From an uncultured Prevotellaceae bacterium (GTDB lineage Bacteria > Bacteroidota > Bacteroidia > Bacteroidales > Bacteroidaceae): a stretch of DNA of 64,000 bases. The notes under the pieces are model-generated. The model did not search any database. It was given only the letters and a program-made list of their open reading frames with translations, and had not been told where the DNA came from. The stretch's first letter is position 1. Each line of letters opens with the position of its first letter. This document shows, one piece after another, positions 44,095 through 51,833 of the stretch. The translations under genes and the position numbers were made by a program. The stretch is taken from assembly GCA_900313615.1 (NCBI GenBank), contig OMRP01000009.1, positions 62,001 to 126,000 on the forward strand, read 5' to 3'.

Positions 44095-44258
44095 TTGGGA
44101 CAATAGACTATGAAGTGAAGGAGTAGAGGAGTGAAGACAATTGACTGAGGAGTGAAGGAGTGGAGGAGTGAGAGGAGTGAAGACAATAGCTTGTGGGGTA
44201 TTCTCTTGCCCCTTGCTCCTTGCCCCCTTAAACTATTGCCCCTTGCTCCATGCCTCTT
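44095..44258. repeat. GGAGTGAAGACAATTGAC and CCCCTTGCTCCTTGCC repeats
   Basis: This gap between ddl and the acyltransferase gene contains GTGAAGGAGTAGAGGAGTGAAGACA words and then CTTGCCCCTTGCTCCTTGCC words, the reverse complement of the GGAGCAAGGGGCAAGG family. No gene or clear terminator is seen. Confidence 0.82.
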
Positions 44259-44263
44259 ATTTC

Positions 44264-45268
44264 TCAACGGAATTGGTTTTCCACGATTTCCGTCAGCACG
44301 TCGGAGATGTTCAGACCGGCGGCCCTCACCTGCTGGGGGATGAAACTGGTGGGAGTCATACCGGGTGTGGTGTTCACCTCGAGCATATTGATACGTTCCG
44401 ACCCATCCGCATTCTTGGTGATGATATAGTCGATGCGGATGATGCCGTTGCAGTGGAGGATATCATAGATGGCACTGGTTATCTCACGTGCACGGCGCGC
44501 CGTATCTTCGGCGATACGAGCCGGCGTGATTTCGTCCACCTGTCCGTTATATTTAGCGTCGAAATCGAAAAACTCGTTCTTCGTCACCACCTCGGTGATG
44601 GGGAAGATGACCGTCTTCTCACGGGTCTTGTAACAGCCGACGGTGATTTCCGTACCATCGAGGTAAGCCTCCACCATCACTTCGTCGCTCTCCATCATGG
44701 CCTTGCGCAGCGCAGGAGCCAACTGGTCGATATTCTTCACTTTCGACACGCCAAAACTGCTGCCATCGTTCGACGGTTTGACGAAGCAGGGCATGCCCAC
44801 CTTCTCCATGATTTCTTCTTCTTTCACCAGGTCTTCATAGCCCCGACGTATGAGCAGGCTCTCGGCTACGCTCACGCCAAAGCCACGGAGATACTGGTTG
44901 AGCACGAACTTGTCGAAGGTCATCGCCTCGACGAGTACCCCACTGGTGCTATAAGGTACGTGCACCAATTCAAAATAGCCTTGCAGAATGCCATTCTCAC
45001 CTGGCGTTCCATGGATGGTGATGTAGGCATAGTCGAATTGCACCAATCGACCATCTTCCATAAATGAGAAGTCATTGCGGTCGACGGGGGTTGTTGTTCC
45101 GTCGTGCAGGTTGACATGCCAATCCAGTCCCTTGATATCGACAATATATACGTTGTAACGTTCCTTGTCGAAGAAAGAATAAAGACCTTGTGCCGAACGC
45201 AACGACACGTCATGCTCAGAAGAGTCGCCACCACAGACGATGGCTATTGTACGTTTGAAGGATTGCAT
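44264..45268 (-). CDS. ddl: D-alanine--D-alanine ligase
   Basis: Ddl joins two D-alanines with ATP to make the peptidoglycan precursor dipeptide used by MurF. The 334-residue protein has IAIVCGGDSSEHDVSLRSAQ, TIHGTPGENGILQGYFEL with the HGxxGE catalytic loop, FVKPSNDGSSFGVSKV for ATP binding, and LEVNTTPGMTPTSFIPQQ at the C-terminal metal site. All ATP-grasp motifs are present. It follows rluD by 26 bases in the PASTA-rluD-ddl run. Confidence 0.97.
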   Translation of the reverse strand: MQSFKRTIAIVCGGDSSEHDVSLRSAQGLYSFFDKERYNVYIVDIKGLDWHVNLHDGTTTPVDRNDFSFMEDGRLVQFDYAYITIHGTPGENGILQGYFELVHVPYSTSGVLVEAMTFDKFVLNQYLRGFGVSVAESLLIRRGYEDLVKEEEIMEKVGMPCFVKPSNDGSSFGVSKVKNIDQLAPALRKAMMESDEVMVEAYLDGTEITVGCYKTREKTVIFPITEVVTKNEFFDFDAKYNGQVDEITPARIAEDTARRAREITSAIYDILHCNGIIRIDYIITKNADGSERINMLEVNTTPGMTPTSFIPQQVRAAGLNISDVLTEIVENQFR

Positions 45269-45294
45269 TATATAATTGTTTAATTTTTAATCTT

Positions 45295-46350
45295 CTAACC
45301 TTTATATTTCGCCTGTACAAAGGCACGCCAACGGGTGATAAGTTTGGCAAAGTCTTCAGGCCACGGAGCCGTGAAGTCCATCTCTTCGCCGGTGATCGGA
45401 TGTTTGAATCCCAGCGTCATGGCATGCAGTGCAGGCCGTCGGCATATCTGCATGCCGTTATTCACGAAGGCCGTGTAGGAAGAGCTGCGTTCACCCCTCA
45501 AAATCTCGGCGCCGCCATAACGTTCATCGCCGAAGAGCGGATGGCCAACATGGCGCATATGCGCACGAATCTGGTGGGTGCGCCCCGTCTCCAACCGACA
45601 TTCTATGAGGGTGACATAACCGAACCGTTCCAGCACACGGTAATGGGTGACAGCAGTCTTGCCTATGCCCGATTCGGGGTCGAACACCTCCATACGCAAG
45701 CGGTCGCGCGGGTCGCGTCCGATGTTCCCCTCAATCCGTCCTTCGTCTTCCACGAAGTTGCCCCACACCAAGGCATTATAGAGACGACGTGTGGTCTTGT
45801 TGAAAAACTGTATGCCCAATTTAGACTTCGCTTCTGGCGTCTTCGCCACCACGAGCAGTCCGCTCGTCCCCTTATCGATACGGTGAACGAGCCCCACCTC
45901 GGGGTCGTTGGGGTCATACGAAGGCATGTCGCGCAGGTGCCATGCCACAGCATTGACCAAGGTTCCGTTGAAGTTGCCACAACCAGGATGGACCACCATT
46001 CCCGGTTCTTTGTTGACCACCATGAGACACTCATCCTCGTAAACCACGTCGAGCGGTATATCCTCCGGCTCGATGGAAGTGTCGACGGGTGGTTTGTCGA
46101 GCATGATGGTGATGACATCGAGCGGCCGTATGCGGTAACTGTTCTTGGTGGGTTTGCCATTGACCAGCACAAAGCCGGCATCAGTGGCACGTTGTATGCG
46201 ATTGCGTGTGATATGCGGCATATGGTCGGCGAGGTATCGGTCAAGCCTTACGCTTTCCTGTCCCTTGTCGACCTCAAAACGATGATGTTCGTATAGGGAT
46301 TGTTCCTCCTCTTCTTCCAGGTCTTCTATGATAGCCTTGATATCACTCAT
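45295..46350 (-). CDS. rluD: RluA-family 23S rRNA pseudouridine synthase (RluD-like)
   Basis: The 351-residue enzyme has an N-terminal S4 RNA-binding domain (RLDRYLADHMPHITRNRIQRATDAGFVLVNGK in outline). Its catalytic domain has VVHPGCGNFNGTLVNAVAWH and the active-site aspartate in GLVHRIDKGTSGLLVVAKT, then TGRTHQIRAHMRHVGHPLFGD. It isomerises uridines in 23S rRNA helix 69 if it is the true RluD. The paralogue choice is from the S4 domain and length. It starts 9 bases after the PASTA gene stop. Confidence 0.93.
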   Translation of the reverse strand: MSDIKAIIEDLEEEEEQSLYEHHRFEVDKGQESVRLDRYLADHMPHITRNRIQRATDAGFVLVNGKPTKNSYRIRPLDVITIMLDKPPVDTSIEPEDIPLDVVYEDECLMVVNKEPGMVVHPGCGNFNGTLVNAVAWHLRDMPSYDPNDPEVGLVHRIDKGTSGLLVVAKTPEAKSKLGIQFFNKTTRRLYNALVWGNFVEDEGRIEGNIGRDPRDRLRMEVFDPESGIGKTAVTHYRVLERFGYVTLIECRLETGRTHQIRAHMRHVGHPLFGDERYGGAEILRGERSSSYTAFVNNGMQICRRPALHAMTLGFKHPITGEEMDFTAPWPEDFAKLITRWRAFVQAKYKG

Positions 46351-46359
46351 ATCAACAAA

Positions 46360-47100
46360 TCAGTTGGATGGTGCTGGTGCTGCGGGAGCCGGAGCAGGAG
46401 CGGGAGCTGGGGTGGAAGCACCCTCGCCACTCTTCGTCTCTGACTCAGTCTTCTTGGGACGTGGACGGGGACGTTTCGGAGCGTCATTGTCGATACCAGT
46501 ATCTTCCAAGGTAGGCTGTGTGAAGGTCACCTCTTCGCTGAGGTTACGTCGTCCGTCGCCCACTTGTATGGTCAACACATCTTCCGTCGACACCATGTCG
46601 CCTTCGAAGAGGCTGCGTCCACGGCATTTCAAGCCATACACCCAATCACGCTCTCCCGGCACATACTCAGGATCGCCGAGTTTGAAGCCGAGCGACGTGA
46701 GTTTGTTCTGCGCATCGCGCAGCGAACTGTTGTCGACAATGTCGGGGATAGGTTTCGAGGGAGAATGTGCCGCATTGATTTTCACATAGACCACGCGGTC
46801 GGGTTTGATGATGTCGCCGGCGGCAATCGACTGTTCAAGGATACAGTCGGGCGGCAGCGATTTCACGAAATCAGTGTCGCTCACCTCGATGTTCAAGTCA
46901 AGGCTGTCGAGCATGGCCTCAGCCTGCTCGAAACTCTTATGCACTATGTCGGGCATCTCCACCGACTGACCGTGACGTGTATACAATTCCAGCCCGTATT
47001 TCAGGCCTAAGGATATGAGAAAGATAATGAGGAGCATCGCCAAGAGATTGCCCCACAAATGTTTGCCTGTTAACTTTTTTAGGAAAGACTGTTTCTCCAT
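46360..47100 (-). CDS. membrane-anchored PASTA-domain protein
   Basis: The 246-residue protein has one N-terminal TM anchor (LWGNLLAMLLIIFLISLGLKYGL). Two clear PASTA repeats (VEMPDIVHKSFEQAEAMLDSLDLNI...; KPIPDIVDNSSLRDAQNKLTSLGFKLG...) and a partial third follow. The tail ends in a Pro-Ala ladder (TPAPAPAPAPAAPAPSN). PASTA domains bind peptidoglycan fragments or PBPs. In Bacteroidota they are detached from Ser/Thr kinases, as here. It heads the run PASTA-rluD-ddl. A TAAATTTG -7 box is at 47150-47157. Confidence 0.9.
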   Translation of the reverse strand: MEKQSFLKKLTGKHLWGNLLAMLLIIFLISLGLKYGLELYTRHGQSVEMPDIVHKSFEQAEAMLDSLDLNIEVSDTDFVKSLPPDCILEQSIAAGDIIKPDRVVYVKINAAHSPSKPIPDIVDNSSLRDAQNKLTSLGFKLGDPEYVPGERDWVYGLKCRGRSLFEGDMVSTEDVLTIQVGDGRRNLSEEVTFTQPTLEDTGIDNDAPKRPRPRPKKTESETKSGEGASTPAPAPAPAPAAPAPSN

Positions 47101-47149
47101 CTCGTTGAAAAAGGGTTACTGTCGCCGAGCGACATTTTCTTTGATGCTG

Positions 47150-47157
47150 CAAATTTA
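47150..47157 (-). promoter_or_regulatory. -7 box upstream of the PASTA-rluD-ddl run
   Basis: TAAATTTG on the minus strand matches the -7 consensus. A convincing TTG at the -33 distance is not seen, so this is a partial match. Confidence 0.4.
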
Positions 47158-47227
47158 CACATTAATCCCGAAATATGCGACATTAAAATAAAGAATTTAT
47201 CTTTTGAGGGAAAGTGAAGAGGGAAAA

Positions 47228-47395
47228 AATATTAGGAGTGAAGGAGTGAAGGAGTGAGAGGAGTGAAGACAAATGTCCATTTTAACTCCCACTTTAGTCC
47301 ATTTTAACTCCCACTTTAACTTCCATGAGCGAAGCGAATTAACTCCCTGTTTAACTCCCTATTAAAGAAAAACTCCCTGTTTGACTCCCCATTAA
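47228..47395. repeat. mixed interspersed repeat block with an ATGAGCGAAGCGAATTAA module
   Basis: The 47101-47458 gap contains the promoter box above, then GGAGTGAAGGAGTGAAGG words, then ATTTTAACTCCCACTTTAAC words. The module TTCCATGAGCGAAGCGAATT is at 47322-47341, and degenerate CTCCCTGTTTAACTCCC words follow. No gene is present. The rpmH terminator follows at 47398. Confidence 0.85.
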
Positions 47396-47396
47396 A

Positions 47397-47431
47397 GAAA
47401 AAAACAGGAAAAAGCCTTTGCCTTTCCTGTC
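47397..47431 (-). terminator. intrinsic terminator of rpmH
   Basis: On the minus strand ACAGGAAA pairs with TTTCCTGT around GGCAAAGGCTT, and a run of T residues follows (TTTTTTTC). It lies 28 bases after the rpmH stop. Confidence 0.9.
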
Positions 47432-47458
47432 CTCTTCTTGTGATGATAAGTGAAACAC

Positions 47459-47614
47459 TTATTTTCCGTGGTGCTCATTAGAAACGGTGAGCTTCTTGCG
47501 GCCTTTGGCGCGACGTGAAGCCAGCACACGACGACCGTTCTTGGTGGACATCCTCTCACGGAAACCGTGCTTGTTCACTCTCCTGCGATTGTGGGGTTGA
47601 AATGTTCTTTTCAT
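47459..47614 (-). CDS. rpmH: 50S ribosomal protein L34
   Basis: The 51-residue product reads [18 protein letters not shown], then [18 protein letters not shown], then [15 protein letters not shown], the complete L34 signature (KRTFQP, HGFR.RM.T..GR.VL..RR.KGR..L). It is a small basic 50S protein. It has its own consensus promoter (47675-47705) and terminator (47397-47431). The usual neighbours dnaA and rnpA are not adjacent, which is normal for Bacteroidota. Confidence 0.97.
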   Translation of the reverse strand: MKRTFQPHNRRRVNKHGFRERMSTKNGRRVLASRRAKGRKKLTVSNEHHGK

Positions 47615-47674
47615 TTTATTTTAGATTTTATTGTTTATGCTTCGGTAGTAGGCCTTTTTCGACCTTTTGGGGTG

Positions 47675-47705
47675 CAAAAGTACTCATTTCTTTTGAAATA
47701 ACAAA
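47675..47705 (-). promoter_or_regulatory. rpmH promoter
   Basis: On the minus strand TTTG (47702-47705), 19 bases, then TACTTTTG (47675-47682): an exact match to the Bacteroidetes consensus. Confidence 0.88.
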
Positions 47706-47767
47706 GTTTTCTTGAAAAATTAGCATTTTCTTTTGCAATTTTTCGTAAAAAAAGGGCATTTTTATTA

Positions 47768-47775
47768 TTTTTGCA
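47768..47775 (+). promoter_or_regulatory. -7 box of efp
   Basis: TATTTTTG lies 47 bases before the efp start and is followed by CAGCGC. The -33 side has only TTTCG at a long spacing, so only the -7 element is supported. Confidence 0.5.
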
Positions 47776-47822
47776 GCGCAAAAGTCAACAACTGACGACA
47801 TTACATCAAAACATTATACACA

Positions 47823-48389
47823 ATGATCAAATCACAAGACATTAAAAAAGGTACTTGCATCCGTCTGGATGGCAAGTTGTATTTCTGCATCGACTTCCTG
47901 CACGTGAAACCCGGCAAGGGCAACACCATCATGAGAACGACACTGAAGGACGTGGTCAGCGGCCGTGTGTTGGAGAAACGTTTCAACATCGGCGAGGCCC
48001 TCGAAGACGTTCGCGTGGAGCGCCGTCCCTATCAGTACCTATACATGGAAGGTCAGGACTACATCTTCATGAACCAAGAGACCTACGACCAAATTCCCAT
48101 CGCCAAGGAACTGATCACTGGTGTTGACTTCATGAAAGAGAGCGACGTGGTTGACGTGGTGAGCGATGCCGACTCGAACACCATCCTCTATGCTGAGATG
48201 CCGGTGAAGACCAACCTCCGCATCACCCACAGTGAACCGGGCATCAAGGGCGACACCGCCACCAATGCCACCAAACCCGCTACACTGGAGACAGGTGTTG
48301 AGGTGCGCGTTCCCCTGTTCATCAACGAGGGCGACCTCATCCAGGTGGACACACGCGACGGCTCTTACTTGCAGCGTGTGAAAGAGTAA
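47823..48389 (+). CDS. efp: translation elongation factor P
   Basis: EF-P relieves ribosome stalling at polyproline. The 188-residue protein has the N-terminal KOW-like domain with the modified-lysine loop HVKPGKGNTIMRTTLKD (the Lys in PGKG is the functional tip), followed by two OB domains ending VPLFINEGDLIQVDTRDGSYLQRVKE. Length is standard. It is divergent from rpmH and is followed after 4 bases by a glycosyltransferase gene, probably in one transcript. Confidence 0.97.
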   Translation: MIKSQDIKKGTCIRLDGKLYFCIDFLHVKPGKGNTIMRTTLKDVVSGRVLEKRFNIGEALEDVRVERRPYQYLYMEGQDYIFMNQETYDQIPIAKELITGVDFMKESDVVDVVSDADSNTILYAEMPVKTNLRITHSEPGIKGDTATNATKPATLETGVEVRVPLFINEGDLIQVDTRDGSYLQRVKE

Positions 48390-48393
48390 CGAC

Positions 48394-49440
48394 ATGAGAT
48401 ATTCCATCATCGTTCCCGTGTTCAACCGCCCCGATGAGGTGGACGAACTCCTCGAGAGCCTCACCCGCCAACAGGAGAAGGATTTTGAGGTGATTATCGT
48501 GGAAGATGGATCGACAAAAGATTGTAAGTCGGTGTGTGAGGGCTATGCCAGCGCGCTCGACTTACATTATTTTTACAAAGATAACTCCGGTCCAGGGCAG
48601 AGTCGCAACTACGGAGCCAATCGCGCCAAGGGTGAATACCTCATCGTGCTCGATTCCGACGTGGTGCTGCCCGAAGGCTATCTGACCGAGGTAGAAAAGG
48701 AGCTGCAGCGCGAGCCTGCCGACGCCTTCGGCGGTCCCGACAGCGCCCACGAGTCGTTCACCGACACACAGAAAGCCATCTCCTACTCGATGACAAGCTT
48801 CTTCACCACAGGAGGCATCCGTGGCGGGAAGAAAAAACTCGACAAGTTCTATCCCCGCTCATTCAACATGGGCATACGACGTGAGGTGTATAAGGAACTG
48901 GGCGGTTTCTCAAAAATGCGCTTCGGCGAAGACATCGATTTCAGTTACCGCATCGTCAAGGGCGGCTACCACTGTCGGCTGTTTCCCGAGGCATGGGTAT
49001 GGCACAAGCGGCGCACTGACTTCAGGAAGTTCTTCCGGCAGGTTTACAACAGTGGCATAGCTCGTATCAACCTGATGAAACGGCATCCCGGCACACTCAA
49101 AGCCGTACACTTGTTGCCCACCGTCTTTACAATAGGAACGATAGCGCTCATTCTCATCTCCGCCGTAGGACGCATCCTCATGGAATATGGAGGTGAAGAC
49201 AGCATACACCGTTACTACTGGCTATGCGCGGCTCCATGGATACCCATCCTGCTCTTCTGCCTGGTCATCTTCATCGACGCCAGCATACGCAACAAGAGCT
49301 TGAAGATAGGAGCGCTGAGCGTGGGAGCATCTTTTGTTCAACTGTTCGGCTATGGTTGCGGACTCCTCACGGCATGGTGGAAACGCTGCGTGCTGGGGAA
49401 AGACGAGTTCCACGCCTTCGAGAAGAATTTCTATAAGTAG
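48394..49440 (+). CDS. family 2 glycosyltransferase with C-terminal membrane segments
   Basis: The 348-residue protein is a GT-A fold transferase: YSIIVPVFNRPDEVDELLESL, VIIVEDGST, GPGQSRNYGANRAKGEYLIVLDSDVVLP with the DxD metal site (DSD), then FNMGIRREVYKELGGF and FGEDIDFSYRI. Three hydrophobic segments at the C-terminus (from about residue 240) anchor it in the inner membrane. It likely adds a sugar to a lipid carrier or protein. The acceptor is unknown. It starts 4 bases after efp. Confidence 0.9.
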   Translation: MRYSIIVPVFNRPDEVDELLESLTRQQEKDFEVIIVEDGSTKDCKSVCEGYASALDLHYFYKDNSGPGQSRNYGANRAKGEYLIVLDSDVVLPEGYLTEVEKELQREPADAFGGPDSAHESFTDTQKAISYSMTSFFTTGGIRGGKKKLDKFYPRSFNMGIRREVYKELGGFSKMRFGEDIDFSYRIVKGGYHCRLFPEAWVWHKRRTDFRKFFRQVYNSGIARINLMKRHPGTLKAVHLLPTVFTIGTIALILISAVGRILMEYGGEDSIHRYYWLCAAPWIPILLFCLVIFIDASIRNKSLKIGALSVGASFVQLFGYGCGLLTAWWKRCVLGKDEFHAFEKNFYK

Positions 49441-49565
49441 GGGCAAGGAGCAGGGGGCAAGGAGCAAGAGATTAGCCTGTGTGGCACTCGGCACTCATCA
49501 CTCGTAACTCGTCACACATCATCGCGTAGCGACCATTCAACATTCGTAACTCAAAATTCCTAACT
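49441..49565. repeat. GGGCAAGGAGCAGGGGGCAAGG and TAACTCGTAACTC repeats with a mini-hairpin
   Basis: The gap before radC starts with GGCAAGGAGCAAGAG words. CACTCATCACTCGTAACTCGTC words follow, with TCGCGTAGCGA (49522-49532) able to fold as TCGC-gta-GCGA, then CATTCAACATTCGTAACTC words. Confidence 0.82.
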
Positions 49566-49570
49566 CATAT

Positions 49571-50275
49571 ATGATTGTCAAGGAGGACCATAATAAACTT
49601 AACATCAACGAGTGGGATGAGAGCGACCGCCCACGAGAGCGATTGGCTCACTTAGGAGCGTCAGCGTTGAGCGATGCAGAATTGTTGGCCATCCTCATCG
49701 GGTCGGGTACGCCCGAAGTGACTGCTGTTGACCTGATGAAACAGGTGCTCGCCCACTGCAAAGGCAACCTCAACACGTTGGGCAAGATGAGCATCGACGA
49801 ACTGACAGCTTTTAAAGGCGTAGGTCCTGCCAAGGCCATCACCATCCTTGCTGCCTGTGAATTGGGGAAGCGAAGACATGTGGCCGAGGTGAAGCAACGC
49901 AAAAAACTGGACAGTCCGATGGCCATCTACGAACTGATGGTAGAGCGTTTACGCGACCTCAACGTGGAACAGGCCTGGGTGGTGCTTTTGAACCAAAACT
50001 ATGGTTTTATCAAAGATGTGCAACTGTCGTATGGCGGCATCAGCGAAACATCGGTCGACGTGCGTATCGCATTGAAACACGCGCTGCTGAACAACGCCAC
50101 CATCATGGCGCTCTGCCACAACCATCCGTCGGGCAATATACGACCGAGCCGCGACGATGACCAGTTGACTGAACGTTTCAAAAAAGCATGCGAACTGATG
50201 CGCATCCACTTCCTCGACCATGTCATCGTCACCGACGGCCAGTATTACAGCTATCGGGAACAAGGAAGGGTTTAA
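49571..50275 (+). CDS. radC: RadC-family JAB/MPN-domain protein
   Basis: The 234-residue protein has the N-terminal helix-hairpin-helix UPF0758 region (RERLAHLGASALSDAELLAILIGSGTPEVTAVDLMKQ; FKGVGPAKAITILAACELGKR). Its C-terminal JAMM metal site is MALCHNHPSGNIRPSRDDDQLT (HxHx7SxxD). The repair function originally assigned to RadC is doubtful, and the biochemical role is unsettled. The protein is complete and has standard length. Confidence 0.94.
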   Translation: MIVKEDHNKLNINEWDESDRPRERLAHLGASALSDAELLAILIGSGTPEVTAVDLMKQVLAHCKGNLNTLGKMSIDELTAFKGVGPAKAITILAACELGKRRHVAEVKQRKKLDSPMAIYELMVERLRDLNVEQAWVVLLNQNYGFIKDVQLSYGGISETSVDVRIALKHALLNNATIMALCHNHPSGNIRPSRDDDQLTERFKKACELMRIHFLDHVIVTDGQYYSYREQGRV

Positions 50276-50280
50276 ATATA

Positions 50281-50465
50281 ATAGGGAGTAAAAAAGGGAG
50301 TTTTAAAAGGAAGCAAAAAAAGGAAGTAATGCACTTCGTGCAGGACAATAGCTTTGAAAGGGTAAAAGGGTAAAAAAGTAAAAGGCGGAGTAATGTCCAC
50401 TTTAACTCCCACTTTAACTTCCATGAGTGAAGCGAATTAACTCCCATTTTAACTTCCTATTAAAA
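50281..50465. repeat. interspersed repeat block before the MIP18-family gene
   Basis: GGGAGTAAAAAAGGGAGTTT words, AAAGGGTAAAAGGGTAAAAA words, and a TTCCATGAGTGAAGCGAATT module (50420-50439) are present, with ACTTTAACTCCC words on both sides. No gene. Confidence 0.82.
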
Positions 50466-50474
50466 AACAGAAAA

Positions 50475-50795
50475 ATGACTGCAGAAGAAAAAAGTAACAT
50501 AGAAGGTCGTATCGTTGATGTGTTGCGCACCGTCTTCGACCCTGAGATACCTGTCAACATCTACGACCTGGGGCTGATATACAAAATCGATGTCAAAGAC
50601 GACGCGTCTGTCGACATCGACATGACCTTCACGGCACCTACCTGCCCCGCCGCCGACTTCATTCTCGAAGACGTGCGACAGAAAGTGGAAGGACTGCGCG
50701 AGGTGGCTTCGGCCAACGTGCAATTGGTGTTTGAACCTGCTTGGGACAAAGACATGATGAGTGAAGAAGCAAAAGTGGAACTGGGACTGGACTAA
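50475..50795 (+). CDS. MIP18/DUF59 metal-sulfur cluster assembly factor
   Basis: From the ATG at 50475 the product has 106 residues: IVDVLRTVFDPEIPVNIYDLGLIYKIDVKDD, then DMTFTAPTCPAADFILEDVRQKV, and FEPAWDKDMMSEEAKVELGLD. The DPE.P.NI.DLGL and T.P.CP signatures are those of SufT/PaaD-like DUF59 proteins that help mature Fe-S proteins. The cysteine in PTCPAA is the likely cluster ligand. The start inside the repeat block (50427) would add repeat-encoded residues and is unlikely. It lies 12 bases ahead of lpxH. Confidence 0.92.
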   Translation: MTAEEKSNIEGRIVDVLRTVFDPEIPVNIYDLGLIYKIDVKDDASVDIDMTFTAPTCPAADFILEDVRQKVEGLREVASANVQLVFEPAWDKDMMSEEAKVELGLD

Positions 50796-50807
50796 ACTTT
50801 ATGACCG

Positions 50808-51572
50808 ATGAAAAACGTGTATTTTCTCTCTGATGCCCACCTTGGCTCGCTGGCCATCGAACACGGACGTACGCAGGAACGGCGCTTGGTGCGTTTTCTC
50901 GACACCATCAAGCACAAGGCGGCCGCCATCTACCTGTTGGGTGACATGTTCGACTTCTGGAACGAATACCGCTATGTGGTGCCAAAGGGTTACACCCGGT
51001 TCCTGGGTAAACTGTCGGAACTCACCGACATGGGTGTGGAGGTGCACTTCTTCACGGGCAACCACGACATCTGGACCTACGGATATCTGGAAAAGGAATG
51101 TGGGGTGACGGTACACAAGCAGCCGCTCACCACGGAGATCTATGGCAAGGTGTTCTTCCTGGCCCACGGCGATGGTCTCGGCGACCCCGACCCTCGTTTC
51201 AAGTTCCTGAGAAAAATGTTCCACAACCGTTTCTGTCAGCGGGCACTAAACTTCTTCCATCCCCGGCAGGGTATGTGGCTGGGACTCCACTGGGCCAAGC
51301 ACAGTCGTCTAAAACGTGCCGACGGCAAGGAGATGCCCTATCAGGGCGAGGACAAGGAATGGCTGGTGCTCTTCACCAAAGAATACATGAAGACACACAC
51401 CGACATCGACTATTTCATCTATGGGCATCGACATATTGAACTCGACCTGAAACTGTCACGGAAGAGCCGCATGATAATCCTGGGTGACTGGATATGGCAG
51501 TTCTCATACGTCGTGTTTGATGGAGAGCATCTCTTCTACGAGGAGTATATAGAGGGTGAGAGCCAGCCGTAG
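50808..51572 (+). CDS. lpxH: UDP-2,3-diacylglucosamine diphosphatase
   Basis: LpxH hydrolyses UDP-diacylglucosamine to lipid X and UMP in lipid A synthesis, at the inner membrane's cytoplasmic face. The 254-residue protein has all calcineurin-type metal motifs: LSDAHLG, YLLGDMFDFWNEY, FFTGNHDIW, LAHGDGLGD and IYGHRHIEL. Length suits the LpxH family. It lies 12 bases after the DUF59 gene and is probably co-transcribed with it. A promoter for the next transcript begins about 50 bases after it ends. Confidence 0.94.
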   Translation: MKNVYFLSDAHLGSLAIEHGRTQERRLVRFLDTIKHKAAAIYLLGDMFDFWNEYRYVVPKGYTRFLGKLSELTDMGVEVHFFTGNHDIWTYGYLEKECGVTVHKQPLTTEIYGKVFFLAHGDGLGDPDPRFKFLRKMFHNRFCQRALNFFHPRQGMWLGLHWAKHSRLKRADGKEMPYQGEDKEWLVLFTKEYMKTHTDIDYFIYGHRHIELDLKLSRKSRMIILGDWIWQFSYVVFDGEHLFYEEYIEGESQP

Positions 51573-51624
51573 AGGGGAAAAATAGTCTATTTAACTGAAA
51601 AAAGCATATTTTTGCCGAAAATAT

Positions 51625-51655
51625 TTTGTTTTTGTTTTGAAATGCACTATCTTTG
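51625..51655 (+). promoter_or_regulatory. Bacteroidetes promoter with no downstream gene
   Basis: TTTG (51625-51628), 19 bases, then TATCTTTG (51648-51655): an exact consensus match on the plus strand. It is followed only by about 115 bases and a terminator, and the next gene (ackA) runs the other way. Confidence 0.8.
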
Positions 51656-51660
51656 CAGAA

Positions 51661-51775
51661 GAAAAAGAGACATATTTATCACATCTTTAAAAAATTCACA
51701 GAAATCAGGTTTGTAGAATCAAGTTAAGTCTTTTTTATGTTGAAAGGCACGCTTCGTGAGAAGCGTGCCTTTTCT
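51661..51775 (+). ncRNA. candidate small RNA between lpxH and ackA
   Basis: Inferred from a consensus promoter just upstream and a strong terminator hairpin at its end, with no convincing ORF in between. The ATG at 51737 opens into the terminator stem. The transcript would be about 110-115 bases, A/T-rich in the body with an unstructured stretch before the terminator. No known RNA family is recognised. Confidence 0.5.
51743..51775. terminator. intrinsic terminator
   Basis: AAAGGCACGCTTC (51743-51755) pairs perfectly with GAAGCGTGCCTTT (51760-51772) around GTGA. T residues follow on the plus strand. It may also serve ackA on the minus strand, although the T-run there is short. Confidence 0.93.
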
Positions 51776-51833
51776 ATGATATGCCCCGCCCCCAACATGG
51801 GGAGCAGGGCTGTTTACAGGTCTTGACTGAATG

